Shown piece by piece: positions 1 through 9,352 of a DNA stretch of 64,000 nt (positions are counted from its first letter, which is position 1; each line of letters opens with the position of its first letter). The notes beneath the pieces were generated by a model. That model was not told the DNA's origin. It saw nothing but the letters and a program-made list of their open reading frames with translations, and ran no database searches. Origin of the DNA: Acanthosepion pharaonis (taxonomy: Eukaryota; Mollusca; Cephalopoda; Sepiida; Sepiidae); assembly GCA_903632075.3 (NCBI GenBank), contig CAHIKZ030005207.1, positions 406,001-470,000 on the forward strand. The letters are read 5' to 3'. A program made the translations under genes and the position numbers.

Positions 1-925
1 AGAATTCTATATATTTTTACATTAATGAGGATGCTCTCCAGGGTTCTATGTTTTGACCTACTTAATTCCTAATTTTTATCAATAACCTTCCTGATGTCAT
101 CAGTTCTCGAATTGGTATCTATGCTGATGACATAACTATTTACTCCTGTCTTAATAATTGGTCTGATTGGTATGATTAGGTCAAATTGGCAGCTGATTTT
201 AAAAATGTCCGACAGTTAATTGAGAAGTGGCAGTTTGTTAATTTTAATGCCTCCAAAATGAAACAGTTTTCTTTTAATCATCTGAGAAACTTTTTTGTTA
301 TATGGCTGTTGCTAACCTTCAAGAGAGTGATTCATTACACCTTTTTGGTTTAAAATTTTTCACTGACATGAAGAATGTTAAACATTTATAAATGTACCAT
401 TTATTCATGCATTGAATATTGCTGCACTGTATTTAGTGCTTCCTCAGAGAACCCAAAGAAATTGCAAGAAAAAAAGAAAAGAAAGAAAAATATACTGACC
501 TGACATCTCAGCTTCAGTCACTTTCTCATTGCTGTAACATAGTTTCCGTGTGCCTTTTCTATAAATATTTTCATAATAATTGTTCCGATGAACTTTCCTT
601 TTTGGTACCTAGATTTTATGAATTTAAGTGCTGTACTAGATTGGCAATTAGGCCTCATCATTTTATAGTTGAAATGACTAAATGTAACCTTAAATTCTAT
701 GCACTTCTTGCTTATGTAACTTTTTCCCAGCTTCTTACTTTCCAGTCAACTTTGATCTTCAATCATTTAAATTCCTTGTCAGTTGTCATCATCTTTTTCC
801 TTAATTTCTGTTCTTTTATTGTCTTCTCTCCTGAATAATGTTTATTTTCCCCCAGATTCTTTCACACTCAGTAACCCCTTACGTCTTACTTGGCATGAAA
901 TCCTTTAAAAAAACAAACAAAAAAA
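1..925 (+). mobile_element. LINE family A (jockey/CR1-like), RT and 3' end, decayed
   Basis: Translated pieces match the back half of a non-LTR reverse transcriptase. A degraded motif B (reads ALQGS for the usual GxPQGS) lies at about 30-50. The palm motif YADD follows in frame near 125-140, then a WQFVNFNASK-type block near 230-255. From about 550 comes the conserved C-terminal region of this family (LAIRPHHFIVEMTKCNLKFY at about 640-700). The copy ends near 900-925 in an A-rich tail after a diverged family 3' end. Several frame changes and stops make it a pseudogene. The element starts outside the window. The assignment to the jockey/CR1 group is from motif order only; the exact clade would need a search. 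Confidence 0.8.
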
Positions 926-959
926 ACATTATTTTCATTTCTTGTTGACTATTTAAATT

Positions 960-1920
960 ACTTATCTTTCTTCAGTTTTCAACTCACCATGACTATTTTC
1001 TCTTTTTTGTCTTTCTCTTCATTCTATGAAATGGTTTTAACTTTCCTAAATCTATTTCTCCATCTTTTAGCTCTTAAAAACAGTCTTTGTTTTCTTATTC
1101 TTTCTTTCTTTTCTATTTTTTCTTTCTTTTCTATTTTTTCTTTCTTTTCTATTTTTTCTTTCTTTTTTTTATTCTTTCCTTGTTTCTTTCTTTTATTTTT
1201 TCTTTTCTTATTTTTTCTTTCTTTCTTTCTGTATTCCTTCTTTCTATTATTTTTTCTTTTATTTTTTTCTCATTTTTTCTTTATAACTTTAAATGATTTT
1301 TTTCAGTTACCTAACCTTTTCTTATTTTTATATCATACATTATTTTTACTGTCTTGTATTTCTTCTTCCCCATTCTTTTCTGGATTTTCCTTTTTACTTT
1401 CTTTTATGCTGACCTCAGAAATCATTCTTTTTTATTTTCCTTTCTTACAAATCCAAATTTATATTTATTTTATTCACCTTTTTTTGCCTCATTGTGTTGA
1501 GCATTTTTTATCATTTTATTTTTTGTTCTTTGTATTTTTTAAGTCATTGGTTTTCATTTTTTATTAATTTTCTTTTATCTGTTCCTCAATTCTTTCCATT
1601 TTTCTTTGGTAAATATTTTAAGTCTTAATTTTTTGAATTTCAGTTTTCTGTTGATTTCCCATTTTTTTCTTTCTTCAAAGTTATTTTCTTTTCCTTTTAC
1701 ACTTATTTTTTTCTTTTCATTATTTCCTTTTTTCAATTTGATTTCTTCAGTTTTTCTTTTTTTTTACATTATTTATTCCTCATATCATTTTTAATTTTAT
1801 TTTCTTCTTTCCATTCTGAAAAAACTATTCCTGCATTATTCTTTTCTTTCACCTTTCCTCTTTTATTCAATTCTTTTATATTTTCTCTTTGTCCTTCTGT
1901 TCGTCCTAATTTTTCCCCTC
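960..1920 (+). repeat. T/C-rich polypyrimidine tract with 18-bp tandem core
   Basis: About 1 kb is almost purely T and C on this strand. Near 1,105-1,170 an 18-bp unit built from TTCTATTTTTTC plus TTTCTT repeats about three times. The tract stays open in one frame at 989-1567 only because TTT, TTC, TCT and CTT codons cannot make stops; the F/S/L-only composition argues against a protein. Similar but weaker T-rich stretches occur at 16,660-17,040. Confidence 0.75.
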
Positions 1921-2639
1921 ATATTTGAGAATAATACTACACAATCACGCATAGTAACTCCACCTATTTTTTCATCTTAACACGTAACCAAGTTCATGTA
2001 TGCAAAGTACCAAGAACAGGTTTGAACCTGTAAATTCTTTGGAACCTATACCTCTGATAAAACGGTCAGGCTCCATTTAATCTGAACCTTATAATGCAAC
2101 CATAACACCAGCAAAGCTGACCATGACGGTTGTGTGCAGATGTCGGAAATAATACAGCCAGTTTTATTGTTCTTAGTTATCAGTTTATAGTTACCGCTCA
2201 GGGCTGATATGAATGGTCACTCAGCACTTCTAAGTGCAACCGTGATGTCTCTTGTTTTGCAAACAATGACATTGTTGACCATAATGGACAGTAAAAGTGA
2301 AGGAGTGTAAAGTTGTAACAGGTGGTATAGTCAGGCTGTCACCTTACAGCAGGACCAGTATATTTGTGTATGCATGTGCCTTTGTACATATCCCTATATA
2401 TACATACATATATATGGTGGTTCTGAAAAGTTCTAAGTCCAACCAATTTCCCAAAATCTACCGAAATGAACAAACATCAGTGTTATATTTTGTTTTTTTA
2501 AAAGGTTTTAAAGTCAGACCAAGAATTTTTCAATTGCTCTCTTTGTTTACTTTGTTGTGTGTGTTTATAGAAGTTATCATTAACATCAGTTTTTGTGTAT
2601 TAATAAATAATGAAAGGTAACTTTCAAACCTAGGGTATG
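1921..2639. other. Unassigned AT-rich sequence
   Basis: No gene or known element recognised. A short TA/CA stretch lies at 2,390-2,415, directly followed by a sequence beginning TGGTGGTTCTGAAAAGTTC that resembles a transposon end, but I found no partner terminus. Confidence 0.4.
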
Positions 2640-3600
2640 CAATCCATTATGGCCATTAATGACTACAAAAGAAATCTGAGAGAATATTAAGCTCAACAAA
2701 TAATGGCATTTTTTTTAATTCAGTATCACCCCATGCAAAGGAGTAAAGCCACTAAGACACAAGGGATTAATGGGTGTTGACAAATTAGGAACAGAAACTG
2801 TGGCATAATGTAACTGTATTAAATTACAGGTGGGGAATGAAGAGAAGAGGAAGTCTTTGATTGTCTGTTTTGATGTCCAAACTTGTTAACACATAGAATT
2901 TAAAATTGTTCCTCTTCTCATCGATGTTTCGTTTTTATAGTGAAGACAGATACCATTTCTTGACAAGGGAGGTAACTGTGGATTACTTCACAGAAACTTC
3001 AATAATGAGCTAGAAGAGGAAAGAGTAATCAGAAGGACAGGAGATAGTGATTGACATTGCATTAAATCTTTTGCAGATTGAAGTTGGCTGGAAAGCATGA
3101 AGCCGAAAGGAAGTTCCACAATTGAGAAGTGCAGGAAAGGAAACTTTTAGCTTAAGATTTATGGCTACATCTTGATGTGATTGTGATGCCAGACTAATAT
3201 TGTGTTTAAATTAAAAAAATGTAGGTACCATAGCAAGGTGCTCATCTGAACAATTACCATGAAAGTATTTATAGAAAAGACACAGAGTAGCAACCTTATG
3301 GCAGTGAGCAAGTGACTGAAGCTGAGCCACCAGATCAAGACCTATAATATTCTTCTTTGGATTTTTTCAATGAACTCAAGGGAAATAACAGCAGGGGTAC
3401 CAGACCATATGTGGCAGCAATATTCTAAGTTTGGGTGAATAGTAGACTTAAGGATATGTCATAGATTCTGGAGAGAAAAATTGTCTCACATGACACAGTG
3501 GACCAACTTTCTTAGCAGCTGACCTTGCAATGGATTCCATATAGTCTTCCAACTTTATGTCAGCTGAGAATGTTAGCTGTTCAAAGCTGATTTATCTGTA
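2640..3600 (-). mobile_element. LINE family A copy, 3' half, decayed
   Basis: Reverse-complement reading gives the same 3' region as the copies at 29.4-31.4 kb and 63.5 kb. These include the segment corresponding to the family C-terminus near 3,060-3,130, and the block around 3,480-3,560 that is nearly identical in order to 30,510-30,570 (TGGACCAACTTTCTTAGCAG versus TGAACCAACTTTCCTAACAG). The low-coordinate end near 2,720-2,765 carries the usual 3' non-coding motif (CACCCCATGCAAAGGAG). No open frame survives. Confidence 0.65.
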
Positions 3601-3979
3601 AATTAATTTTTTGTTCGTTGTTGGCAAATTAATTGATCATGTTGTTGTCAAATGTATGAGAAATAATCTTCTTTCATCTTTTACAAAAGAAAACAGTAGA
3701 GAACTCAATTTTTTTTCTTTTATCTTATCTCACTCATTCAATGTTAATTCCTGTAACGACTTTCACTTAGTTCTTACATATTCTCTGTGCTTGTGCATAA
3801 AACAGGCATGGGACCGGTGTACAAAAATAGTGATTTTCTTTGCTAAGACTACTAATGTTGTTTATTCACAATTTGTCATATGGAGTGACCATGATTGCAA
3901 GATGGGATAGTAAAAATTAGCAATAATTAATTTTTTATGGCACAAAAAATTATTTATCCTGAAAAAAAAAAGTAAGGTA
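3601..3979. other. Unassigned sequence flanking the Gypsy insertion
   Basis: A 99-codon open frame (3611-3910, plus strand) has no recognisable domain and is probably chance in AT-rich DNA. The run ends with an A-tract and the GACAG target site of the retrotransposon. Confidence 0.3.
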
Positions 3980-3984
3980 GACAG

Positions 3985-4111
3985 TGTAATGAAAACTGTC
4001 TAGTAATCGTTTATTCAATTAAGAATACTACTACTCATCTGACTTGACAGCGGAAGTATACAGCTTTTATAGCTTGGATTATCTAAGAGGAGATAATCCA
4101 TATTCAGAACA
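3985..4111 (-). repeat. 3' LTR of Gypsy element
   Basis: 127 bp, TG...CA ended, copy of the LTR at 7912-8248 without its inserted unit and without a 14-bp stretch. On the sense (minus) strand it has a TATA-type box (4065-4071) and, about 55 bp downstream, a polyadenylation signal AATAAA (4010-4015). This is an unusually short LTR. Confidence 0.9.
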
Positions 4112-4123
4112 TTCTCCCCCACC
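4112..4123 (-). promoter_or_regulatory. Polypurine tract
   Basis: On the sense strand GGTGGGGGAGAA lies directly against the TG of the 3' LTR. This is the standard position for the primer of plus-strand DNA synthesis. Confidence 0.85.
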
Positions 4124-4130
4124 AAATTTC

Positions 4131-6597
4131 TCACTGATAGGGAAGAAAGTCCCTTAAATGTCCAGGCTCCCTACGAGTTCGCAGTGGCCGCCTCGGCAGT
4201 CCATGATTCATGGTCGGAGTACTCGAACAGGGAGGCTCTTCAGTGCGAGCCTGTCTGTGGGCTCTAAAATACCTTGCTCCAAAATGTTTCCTTCTCAGAG
4301 GAGCAGGCCGTTCCGCGTCAGAGTCAGTCTCTGGATGAACACGTTTATTCGGTGCTAGCCCTTCATCTGTCAGGGTTTCAGGTGTTGGCCCATCCGAAGT
4401 GTCTGACGGGGCCTCAAAGGAGACAGTGTCGTCAGACGGCGTGTCAGGAACAATTTCAGTGCCATGATCTTCTGGAGGGGCTTCAGTGTCAGGGGTAGTT
4501 GGTCTGTCCTCAGGGGCTATCCACGGTCCGGGTACGTCTCCGGCCGGTGCTAGGTCCCTGAGAGACACATTAGACTCTCTACCATCTGCATGTCGTACTA
4601 GCGCGTACCGAGGGTTCGCCTCTATAAGCTCTACCTCGTCCACCAAGGGATCGTTCTTGGTGTAACGTGCATGTTGTCTCAGAAACACAGTACCGGGTCG
4701 AGAGAGCCAAGATGGAAGCGAAGCTCCCGCCGAACTCCGTCGCTGAAAAGGTAGAAACCTTTCGTGTGGGGTGGCATTTGTGGCGGTACACACTAGGGAA
4801 CGAATGGCGTATAATGCGACAGGAAGGAGATTTTACCAATTATCAATTGAACATCCGTTATTTGAGGCAGCCAATTGAACGGTCTTCCAAATAATGCCGT
4901 TATATCTTTCGCATTGGCCGTTACCCTTAGGGTTGTAGGGAGTTGTCCGGCTTATAGCTACTCCTCGTTCCTGTAGAAATTGCCGAAGCTGCTCTGACAT
5001 GAAAGAAGCCCCTCGGTCCGAATGTATATAGGCAGGGGCTCCAAAGATGGCGAACAGTGAGCAGAGGCATTGTATAATTGCAGCAGCCAATATGTCTGAA
5101 CAAGGGAAGGCAAAAGGAAACCGTGAATATTCGTCGATAACCGTTAATATATATATCTGTTCCTTGTTTTACTTAGTAGCGGTCCTTTAAAATCAAGATT
5201 GAGTCTTTCCAACGGTTGTGTTGCTTTTATTAAAACGCCAGTTTGGGGTTTATAAAACCGAAGCTTTATTTCAGCACACGCTCGACAAGAATTTGTAATT
5301 CTTTTTACCTCCTCCACTGAGAAAGGCAAGTTTCTACACCTCACAGCATGAACCATTCAAGTAATGCCCGGGTGACAGAGATTGTTATGTAGCATTCGGA
5401 GTTCGTCCCCGCTTGATGCCGTACAGCATGCTCTTGACAGTGTATCAGCTGTTAAGTTCTCCTTGCCAGGTCGGTAGCTGACGTCAAAGGAGAAACAAGA
5501 TAGCTCAATTCTCCACCTCGCTATTTTCTCATTCTTTATTTTACTCGTAGTTTTAGAGTTGAACATAAAAGCAACTGATTTCTGGTCAGTAATAAGTTTA
5601 AAGTGGCGTCCGATCAGGTAGTGTCGCCATTTTCTTAATGCCTCGACTATGGCGTAGGCTTCCTTTTCAATTGCGGGGTGTCGTCGTTCAGCCTGTGAGA
5701 GGGTCCTTGAAAAGAAGGCTACAGGATGATCAGCTTGTTTCAAAGAAGCAGCAATAGCACAGTCTGACGCATCCGTTTCAACAACCAGAGGAATATTTTG
5801 GTCTATTGTTGTAATTGCAGATTTCGCAATATCCTTTTTCAGTCCCTCGAATGCCTCAACGGCTTGATGGGACAGAGGAAACGTCTCTACTTGTGTCAAT
5901 GGATGTATCTTTTCTGAGAACGAAGCAATCCATTGAGAGTAATGAGCAAACATGCCCATAGCACGTCGAAGGGAAGGCTGGTTGTGAGGGACAGGCATCT
6001 GGAGTAAAGGTTTCAATCAATCTGCGTCTGGTGCCATAAAACCTTTGCTTATGGTATACCCCAGTAGGTTTATTTTGTCCAGTCCAAACGAGCATTTGTC
6101 GTCGTTTAGGGTAAGGTTGTATTTATCGACAGCGGACATGAACCATCTGAGATTTTCGTCGTGTTCCTTTCTATTATGGCCACATACTGTGACGTTGTCG
6201 ATGTACGCAAATGTGCCTTCCAGTTTCTCATCTGTTATGATTTGGTCGACTATCCTTTGGAAGCTGGCTACCCCATTCGTAACGCCAAAAGGAATCCTGC
6301 GAAATTGATATAGTCAACCGTTCGCCTCGAAAGCAGTGTATGGCTTGTCTCTAGGTCTAATGGCGATCTGATGGTATGCGCTTATCAAGTCCAGAGTGCT
6401 AAATATACGATATTTGGCTATTTCGCCTATCATTTCATCTATCCTGGGTAGTGGGAAGGCGTCCAATAGAGTAAATCTATTTATGGTTTGGGAGTAATCT
6501 ATAACCATTCTCTTTTTATGGTTGCTAGAAGTGGTTATAACTACCTGAGCCCTCCAGGGTGATTTGCTAGGCTCAATTATACCCTCCTCAAGTAGTC
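4131..6597 (-). pseudogene. pol: Gypsy pol: reverse transcriptase, RNase H, integrase (broken)
   Basis: Sense order on the minus strand: RT fingers (KSPWRAQVV near 6,540; STLDLISAYHQ near 6,390), a palm box reading AYIDN near 6,200, RNase H (VVETDASD near 5,780; ITDQKS near 5,590), integrase zinc-binding region (HNNLCHPG near 5,375; CRACAE near 5,265), integrase DDE core (LDFKGPL near 5,190; HSDRGASF near 5,010; CERYNG near 4,910), then a C-terminal domain and a proline-, acid- and threonine-rich tail ending at 4,131. Breaks: TGA at 6314-6316, 6017-6019 and 5357-5359, a frame change at an AT dinucleotide run near 5,144, another near 4,830, and one near the gag-pol join. Family resemblance is to the polyproteins often labelled K02A2.6-like in invertebrate genomes. 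The second Asp of the palm box reads Asn here, which may be a lineage trait or a mutation. Confidence 0.9.
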
Positions 6598-6599
6598 TT

Positions 6600-7895
6600 T
6601 TATCTCAGAGTCAATGAATTTTTATTATTATAAGAAAAACGTCTGCTTCTCACTGCTATGGGTTTGCAGTTTTCAGTTAGGTTTTCGAAAAGTGACGGGT
6701 ACTGGATTTTTGCTGTCGCCAATCCACAAATTTTCAATGCGGGCATTGAACCGCCAAACGGAATTTCAACCTGTGAGTGTTGCTGCAAAAAATCGTGTCC
6801 CAGTATTATTTCGCAACAAAGGTTTTTCATTATGGATAATTTAGTGGTTTTATAGGAGACGTCATTAAATAGTAAGTCCACTAAACAGTAACCACTTACT
6901 TGCGCAGACAATGACGCGTTTGCCATTGTTACTCTGCTGGGGGAGGGGACAAAATACAATTTGTTTGATAAGCTTTCTTTGATAAAATTTCCTGAGCTCC
7001 CGGTATCGAGCAGGGCATTTATAGACCTCCCATTAATTTTCACTTTTACAATAGTTTTTGAAAGGCAGTCGGGGGAGGTGGCTAAAGTTGCAGAAGTATT
7101 TTGACGAGTGGATTTGTATAGAGTTTTAGAAGACTTGCATACCTTTGAAAAATGACCAAGTTTTCCACATTTATGACAACGAGTATCTCTGGCAGGGCAT
7201 GAGACTCGTAGGTGTTTAGATAAGCCGCAAAAATAGCAAGTGTCCTTTTTTAAAGTGGCAGTGACCGATTGTTCTTCAAGCTTCGTCGGACTATTGTCAT
7301 GAGGGGGGACAGTAAGAACAGGTGGGTTTAACGCGGCACCCACGGTGTCTGGCTCTAAATAAGAACTAGACTGCTGTATAGCACTTTCGAAGATATAGGC
7401 TTGCTCGTAAGCTGTTCTAAGTGTAAGGGTCTTATTCTCAAGAAGACGTTGTCTTATCTGAGTATTGCGTAAGCCGTTAATGAAGGCGTACAAAATGTGT
7501 AGCTCTTGGGCCTCTAATGCCGTCATTGGGCAGAAGTTGCAATCTTTGCTCAGTGTCCGAAGGCTCTTAAGGAAATGGTCCAATGTCTCGCCTGATTCTT
7601 GTTGGCCAGTCGCAAGTAGGTGTCTAGAAAATATCTCATTTTGGGGCTTTATGTATGTAGCATTCAGTACATCGATTGCTTCTTCGTAGGTAACGCAATC
7701 CGAGATAATTTCGTTGACCGTGTGAGACAGGTAGTTGGTTAGGAGCGCATGCTTATTGATTGGACGTCCCGGTCTTTCTGAATGTAGAACCTCGATGAAA
7801 TTTGTAAATGTCTCCCGCTAATGTTTCCAGCACTTGTCGGCTGAATCGCTTTCTGGATCTGTGGTAAGTCGCTCAGGTCGCATAAATTGTTCCAT
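6600..7895 (-). pseudogene. gag: Gypsy gag-protease (one stop)
   Basis: The likely start is the ATG at 7895-7893, only 16 nt from the LTR; it is supported by the independently diverged gag at 49,435, which starts at the same place. A TAG at 7818-7820 replaces what is probably a Trp codon (WKH-stop-RETF). The frame is then open to 6600. Order: capsid-like helical region (ETLDHFLKSLRTL, about 7,590-7,550), two CX2CX4HX4C zinc knuckles (CYFCGLSKHLRVSC near 7,230 and CHKCGKLGHFSKVC near 7,160), then the aspartic protease motif LLDTGSSGNF near 7,005 and a GHDFLQQH block near 6,795. Protease lies in the gag frame and pol follows in another frame. The frame change may be a programmed shift or decay; two changes within about 15 bp favour decay. 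Confidence 0.9.
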
Positions 7896-7911
7896 TCTTA
7901 ATTGAATAAAA
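7894..7911 (-). promoter_or_regulatory. Primer-binding region, complementary to the LTR
   Basis: The leader between 5' LTR and gag ATG is only 16 nt. 7894-7910 (plus strand attcttaattgaataaa) is the exact reverse complement of 7951-7967 inside the LTR (tttattcaattaagaat), a 17-bp inverted repeat with a 40-bp spacer. No TGG-initiated tRNA-complementary site is visible. The position directly beside the LTR is where the minus-strand primer must pair, so self-priming is a reasonable inference. Confidence 0.7.
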
Positions 7912-8248
7912 TGTAATGAAAACAGGACAAGAGATTCTGTCTAGTAATCGTTTATTCAATTAAGAATACTACTACTCATCGATATTGAGTCACCCACCCA
8001 CGAGGGTGTCATGTGGCACAAGGCCTTTTTAACGTGGGCATTCCCGAGCCATGAGGCTCGGCCAAAAAATAGCCCATTTGAACCCGTATAAACGGGTCCA
8101 GGGCCGGTCCCACCTCCCCGAAGGAGACTCCGCCCCTCGGCGCAGCCTCCCTCAGGTCAGAATACCACTACTCATCTGACTTGACAGTGGACGTATACAG
8201 CTTTTATAGCTAGGATTATCTAAGAGGAGATAATCCATATTCACAACA
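7912..8248 (-). repeat. 5' LTR of Gypsy element, interrupted
   Basis: About 141 bp of LTR plus a 180-bp insertion and its 16-bp duplicated site. Sense-strand signals: TATAAAA at 8202-8208 and AATAAA at 7951-7956. The insertion lies downstream of the TATA box, so it would fall in the transcribed leader. Confidence 0.88.
7964..8175. mobile_element. Hairpin-rich unit inserted in LTR
   Basis: A 180-bp segment (7980-8159) is absent from the partner LTR and is flanked by a 16-bp direct repeat with one mismatch (7964-7979 and 8160-8175). Its core is homologous to the fourfold tandem array at 58.06-59.08 kb: both have GATGTGGCACAAGGCC-like sequence, the CCGAGCC/GGCTCGG hairpin and the ACCCGT/ACGGGT hairpin in the same order. 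The long duplicated target fits LINE-type retroposition better than cut-and-paste, although no poly(A) tail is visible. Confidence 0.75.
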
Positions 8249-8278
8249 GACAGATCAGGCATTTACCACTTGTATTAA

Positions 8279-8600
8279 GCTTAGAGCCATATCATGTTGA
8301 AACACTAGTTCCCATATGTCCACCAAAGTTAAGCATCATCAAGCCTATCAGTACCTAGATGGGTGACCACTTGGGAATAACGGGTGCTGTAAGCTTGGAT
8401 ATACGGGTGGTGTAAAGGATAATGGCTTGGAATTGGTAATCAGAGAGCCATGTTCCAATTCTACATCACTTTACTATATTTACTTACAAATACCTTCAGA
8501 AAAGGTATACATCCACCTTTTCTCCCCCAGCTATGGGTTAATTAGTAAGGCTTGTATCACTAAATCATTATTGTCTAAAAATATTTGCTTTAAATAACCT
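8279..8600 (+). mobile_element. Composite 5S rRNA/tRNA SINE, copy 1
   Basis: 8279-8396 aligns along the full length of a 5S rRNA gene, with the internal control parts AGTTAAGCATC (near 8,328), TAGATGGGTGACCA (near 8,356) and GGGTGCTGTAAGCTT (near 8,382). It runs straight into a tRNA-like module with a box-A-like GGTGGTGTAAAGG and a weak box B (GTTCCAATTC). The body then contains the SINE block (CCCCCAGCTATGGGTTAAT near 8,525) shared with other SINEs in this window, ending in an A/T-rich tail. A second copy lies at 18,646. Function as a gene is excluded by divergence. Confidence 0.8.
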
Positions 8601-9320
8601 GCAAAGAGTTGATAAGTCATAGAAAATTAATCCATCATTCAAACCACTTGCTCATCAAGCAACTGTCCTCAGATTTTCTCCTAACACTTGCTGCTACCCA
8701 AGGTATGAGACCCCAGTCAGTTCAAAAGCTGTCAATTACATTTCTGTTGCCAATAAACTACCTGTATATCCTCATTAATTAAGCCAAAAAAATAAAAATA
8801 AAAACATATGAAAAGACATTAAAGGAATAAAAAAGAAACATAAGCTGTATTTGGTTCTGATGAATACATTTAAATGATAATATTTTCTTGGGAACTTTAT
8901 ATTTTCTCATTTATCACTATTTATATATCTATCTATATCTATAATTCTCAAAATGTGTGTGTGTATGTATGTATGTGTGTGATCAGATGTTGTTTATGCA
9001 TTTCCACAGTTTTCATCTGATTTTGATGAAATTATTTTTGTTTGATAGATAATTCTTCAGTGCCAGCTTTGGGTTCAAACTGGCTGGAAAAAATTACTAC
9101 CTTGATGGTGAAAAATTGAAAAAACTAATTTTTTACACTTTGCACAAAAATCAAAGGAAAAATTTAATGTCTGTTAAAAACAGCGTACAATCAATTTAGA
9201 GAGTTGAAATTTAACACAAAAGATTATTAGAATTATAAAAAAAATTATAAATAAAAATGATTGTATATTATTATTATGACAGTCCATGGAAGAGTTTCCT
9301 TCCTTGCAGGATTGAGAATG
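8601..9320. other. Unassigned AT-rich sequence
   Basis: Contains a short TATC/TGTG simple-sequence patch (8,920-8,985). No element or exon recognised. Confidence 0.4.
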
Positions 9321-9321
9321 C

Positions 9322-9352
9322 AAAAACGGCCCTTTTCAGGGCCATCCCCCAT
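9322..9352 (+). promoter_or_regulatory. Histone-type mRNA 3' stem-loop, isolated
   Basis: 9328-9343 reads GGCCCTTTTCAGGGCC, a 6-bp stem with a TTTC loop, preceded by CAAAAAC and followed by ATCCCCC. This fits the metazoan replication-dependent histone 3' stem-loop in stem, loop and both flanks. Upstream plus-strand sequence does not encode a recognisable histone C-terminus, and there is no clear purine-rich downstream element. It could be a histone-gene relic, part of a repeat, or chance. Confidence 0.5.

Larger units (their letters stand above)
3980..8253 (-). mobile_element. Ty3/Gypsy-type LTR retrotransposon, near-complete, inactivated
   Basis: A 4.27-kb element reads on the minus strand: 5' LTR (7912-8248), a 16-nt leader, gag-protease, RT-RNase H-integrase, polypurine tract, 3' LTR (3985-4111). 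It is bounded by an identical 5-bp direct repeat GACAG (3980-3984 and 8249-8253), the expected Gypsy target duplication. LTR ends are TG...CA. The two LTRs differ by about four substitutions, a 14-bp indel and one 196-bp insertion in the 5' LTR, so the copy is not recent. The coding region has in-frame stops at 7818-7820, 6314-6316, 6017-6019 and 5357-5359 and frameshifts near 6600 and 5144. No envelope-like gene is present between integrase and the 3' LTR. Confidence 0.93.

Noticed and set aside
989..1567. 192-codon open frame, Phe/Ser/Leu only
   Set aside because: It follows from T/C-rich sequence, which cannot form stop codons in that frame; there is no domain structure.
4158..4498. Plus-strand frames across the integrase tail
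   Set aside because: Shadows of the minus-strand pol frame in GC-richer DNA.
8279..8396. Functional 5S rRNA gene
   Set aside because: Too diverged in the stems and fused to a SINE body; copy 2 has the same fusion.
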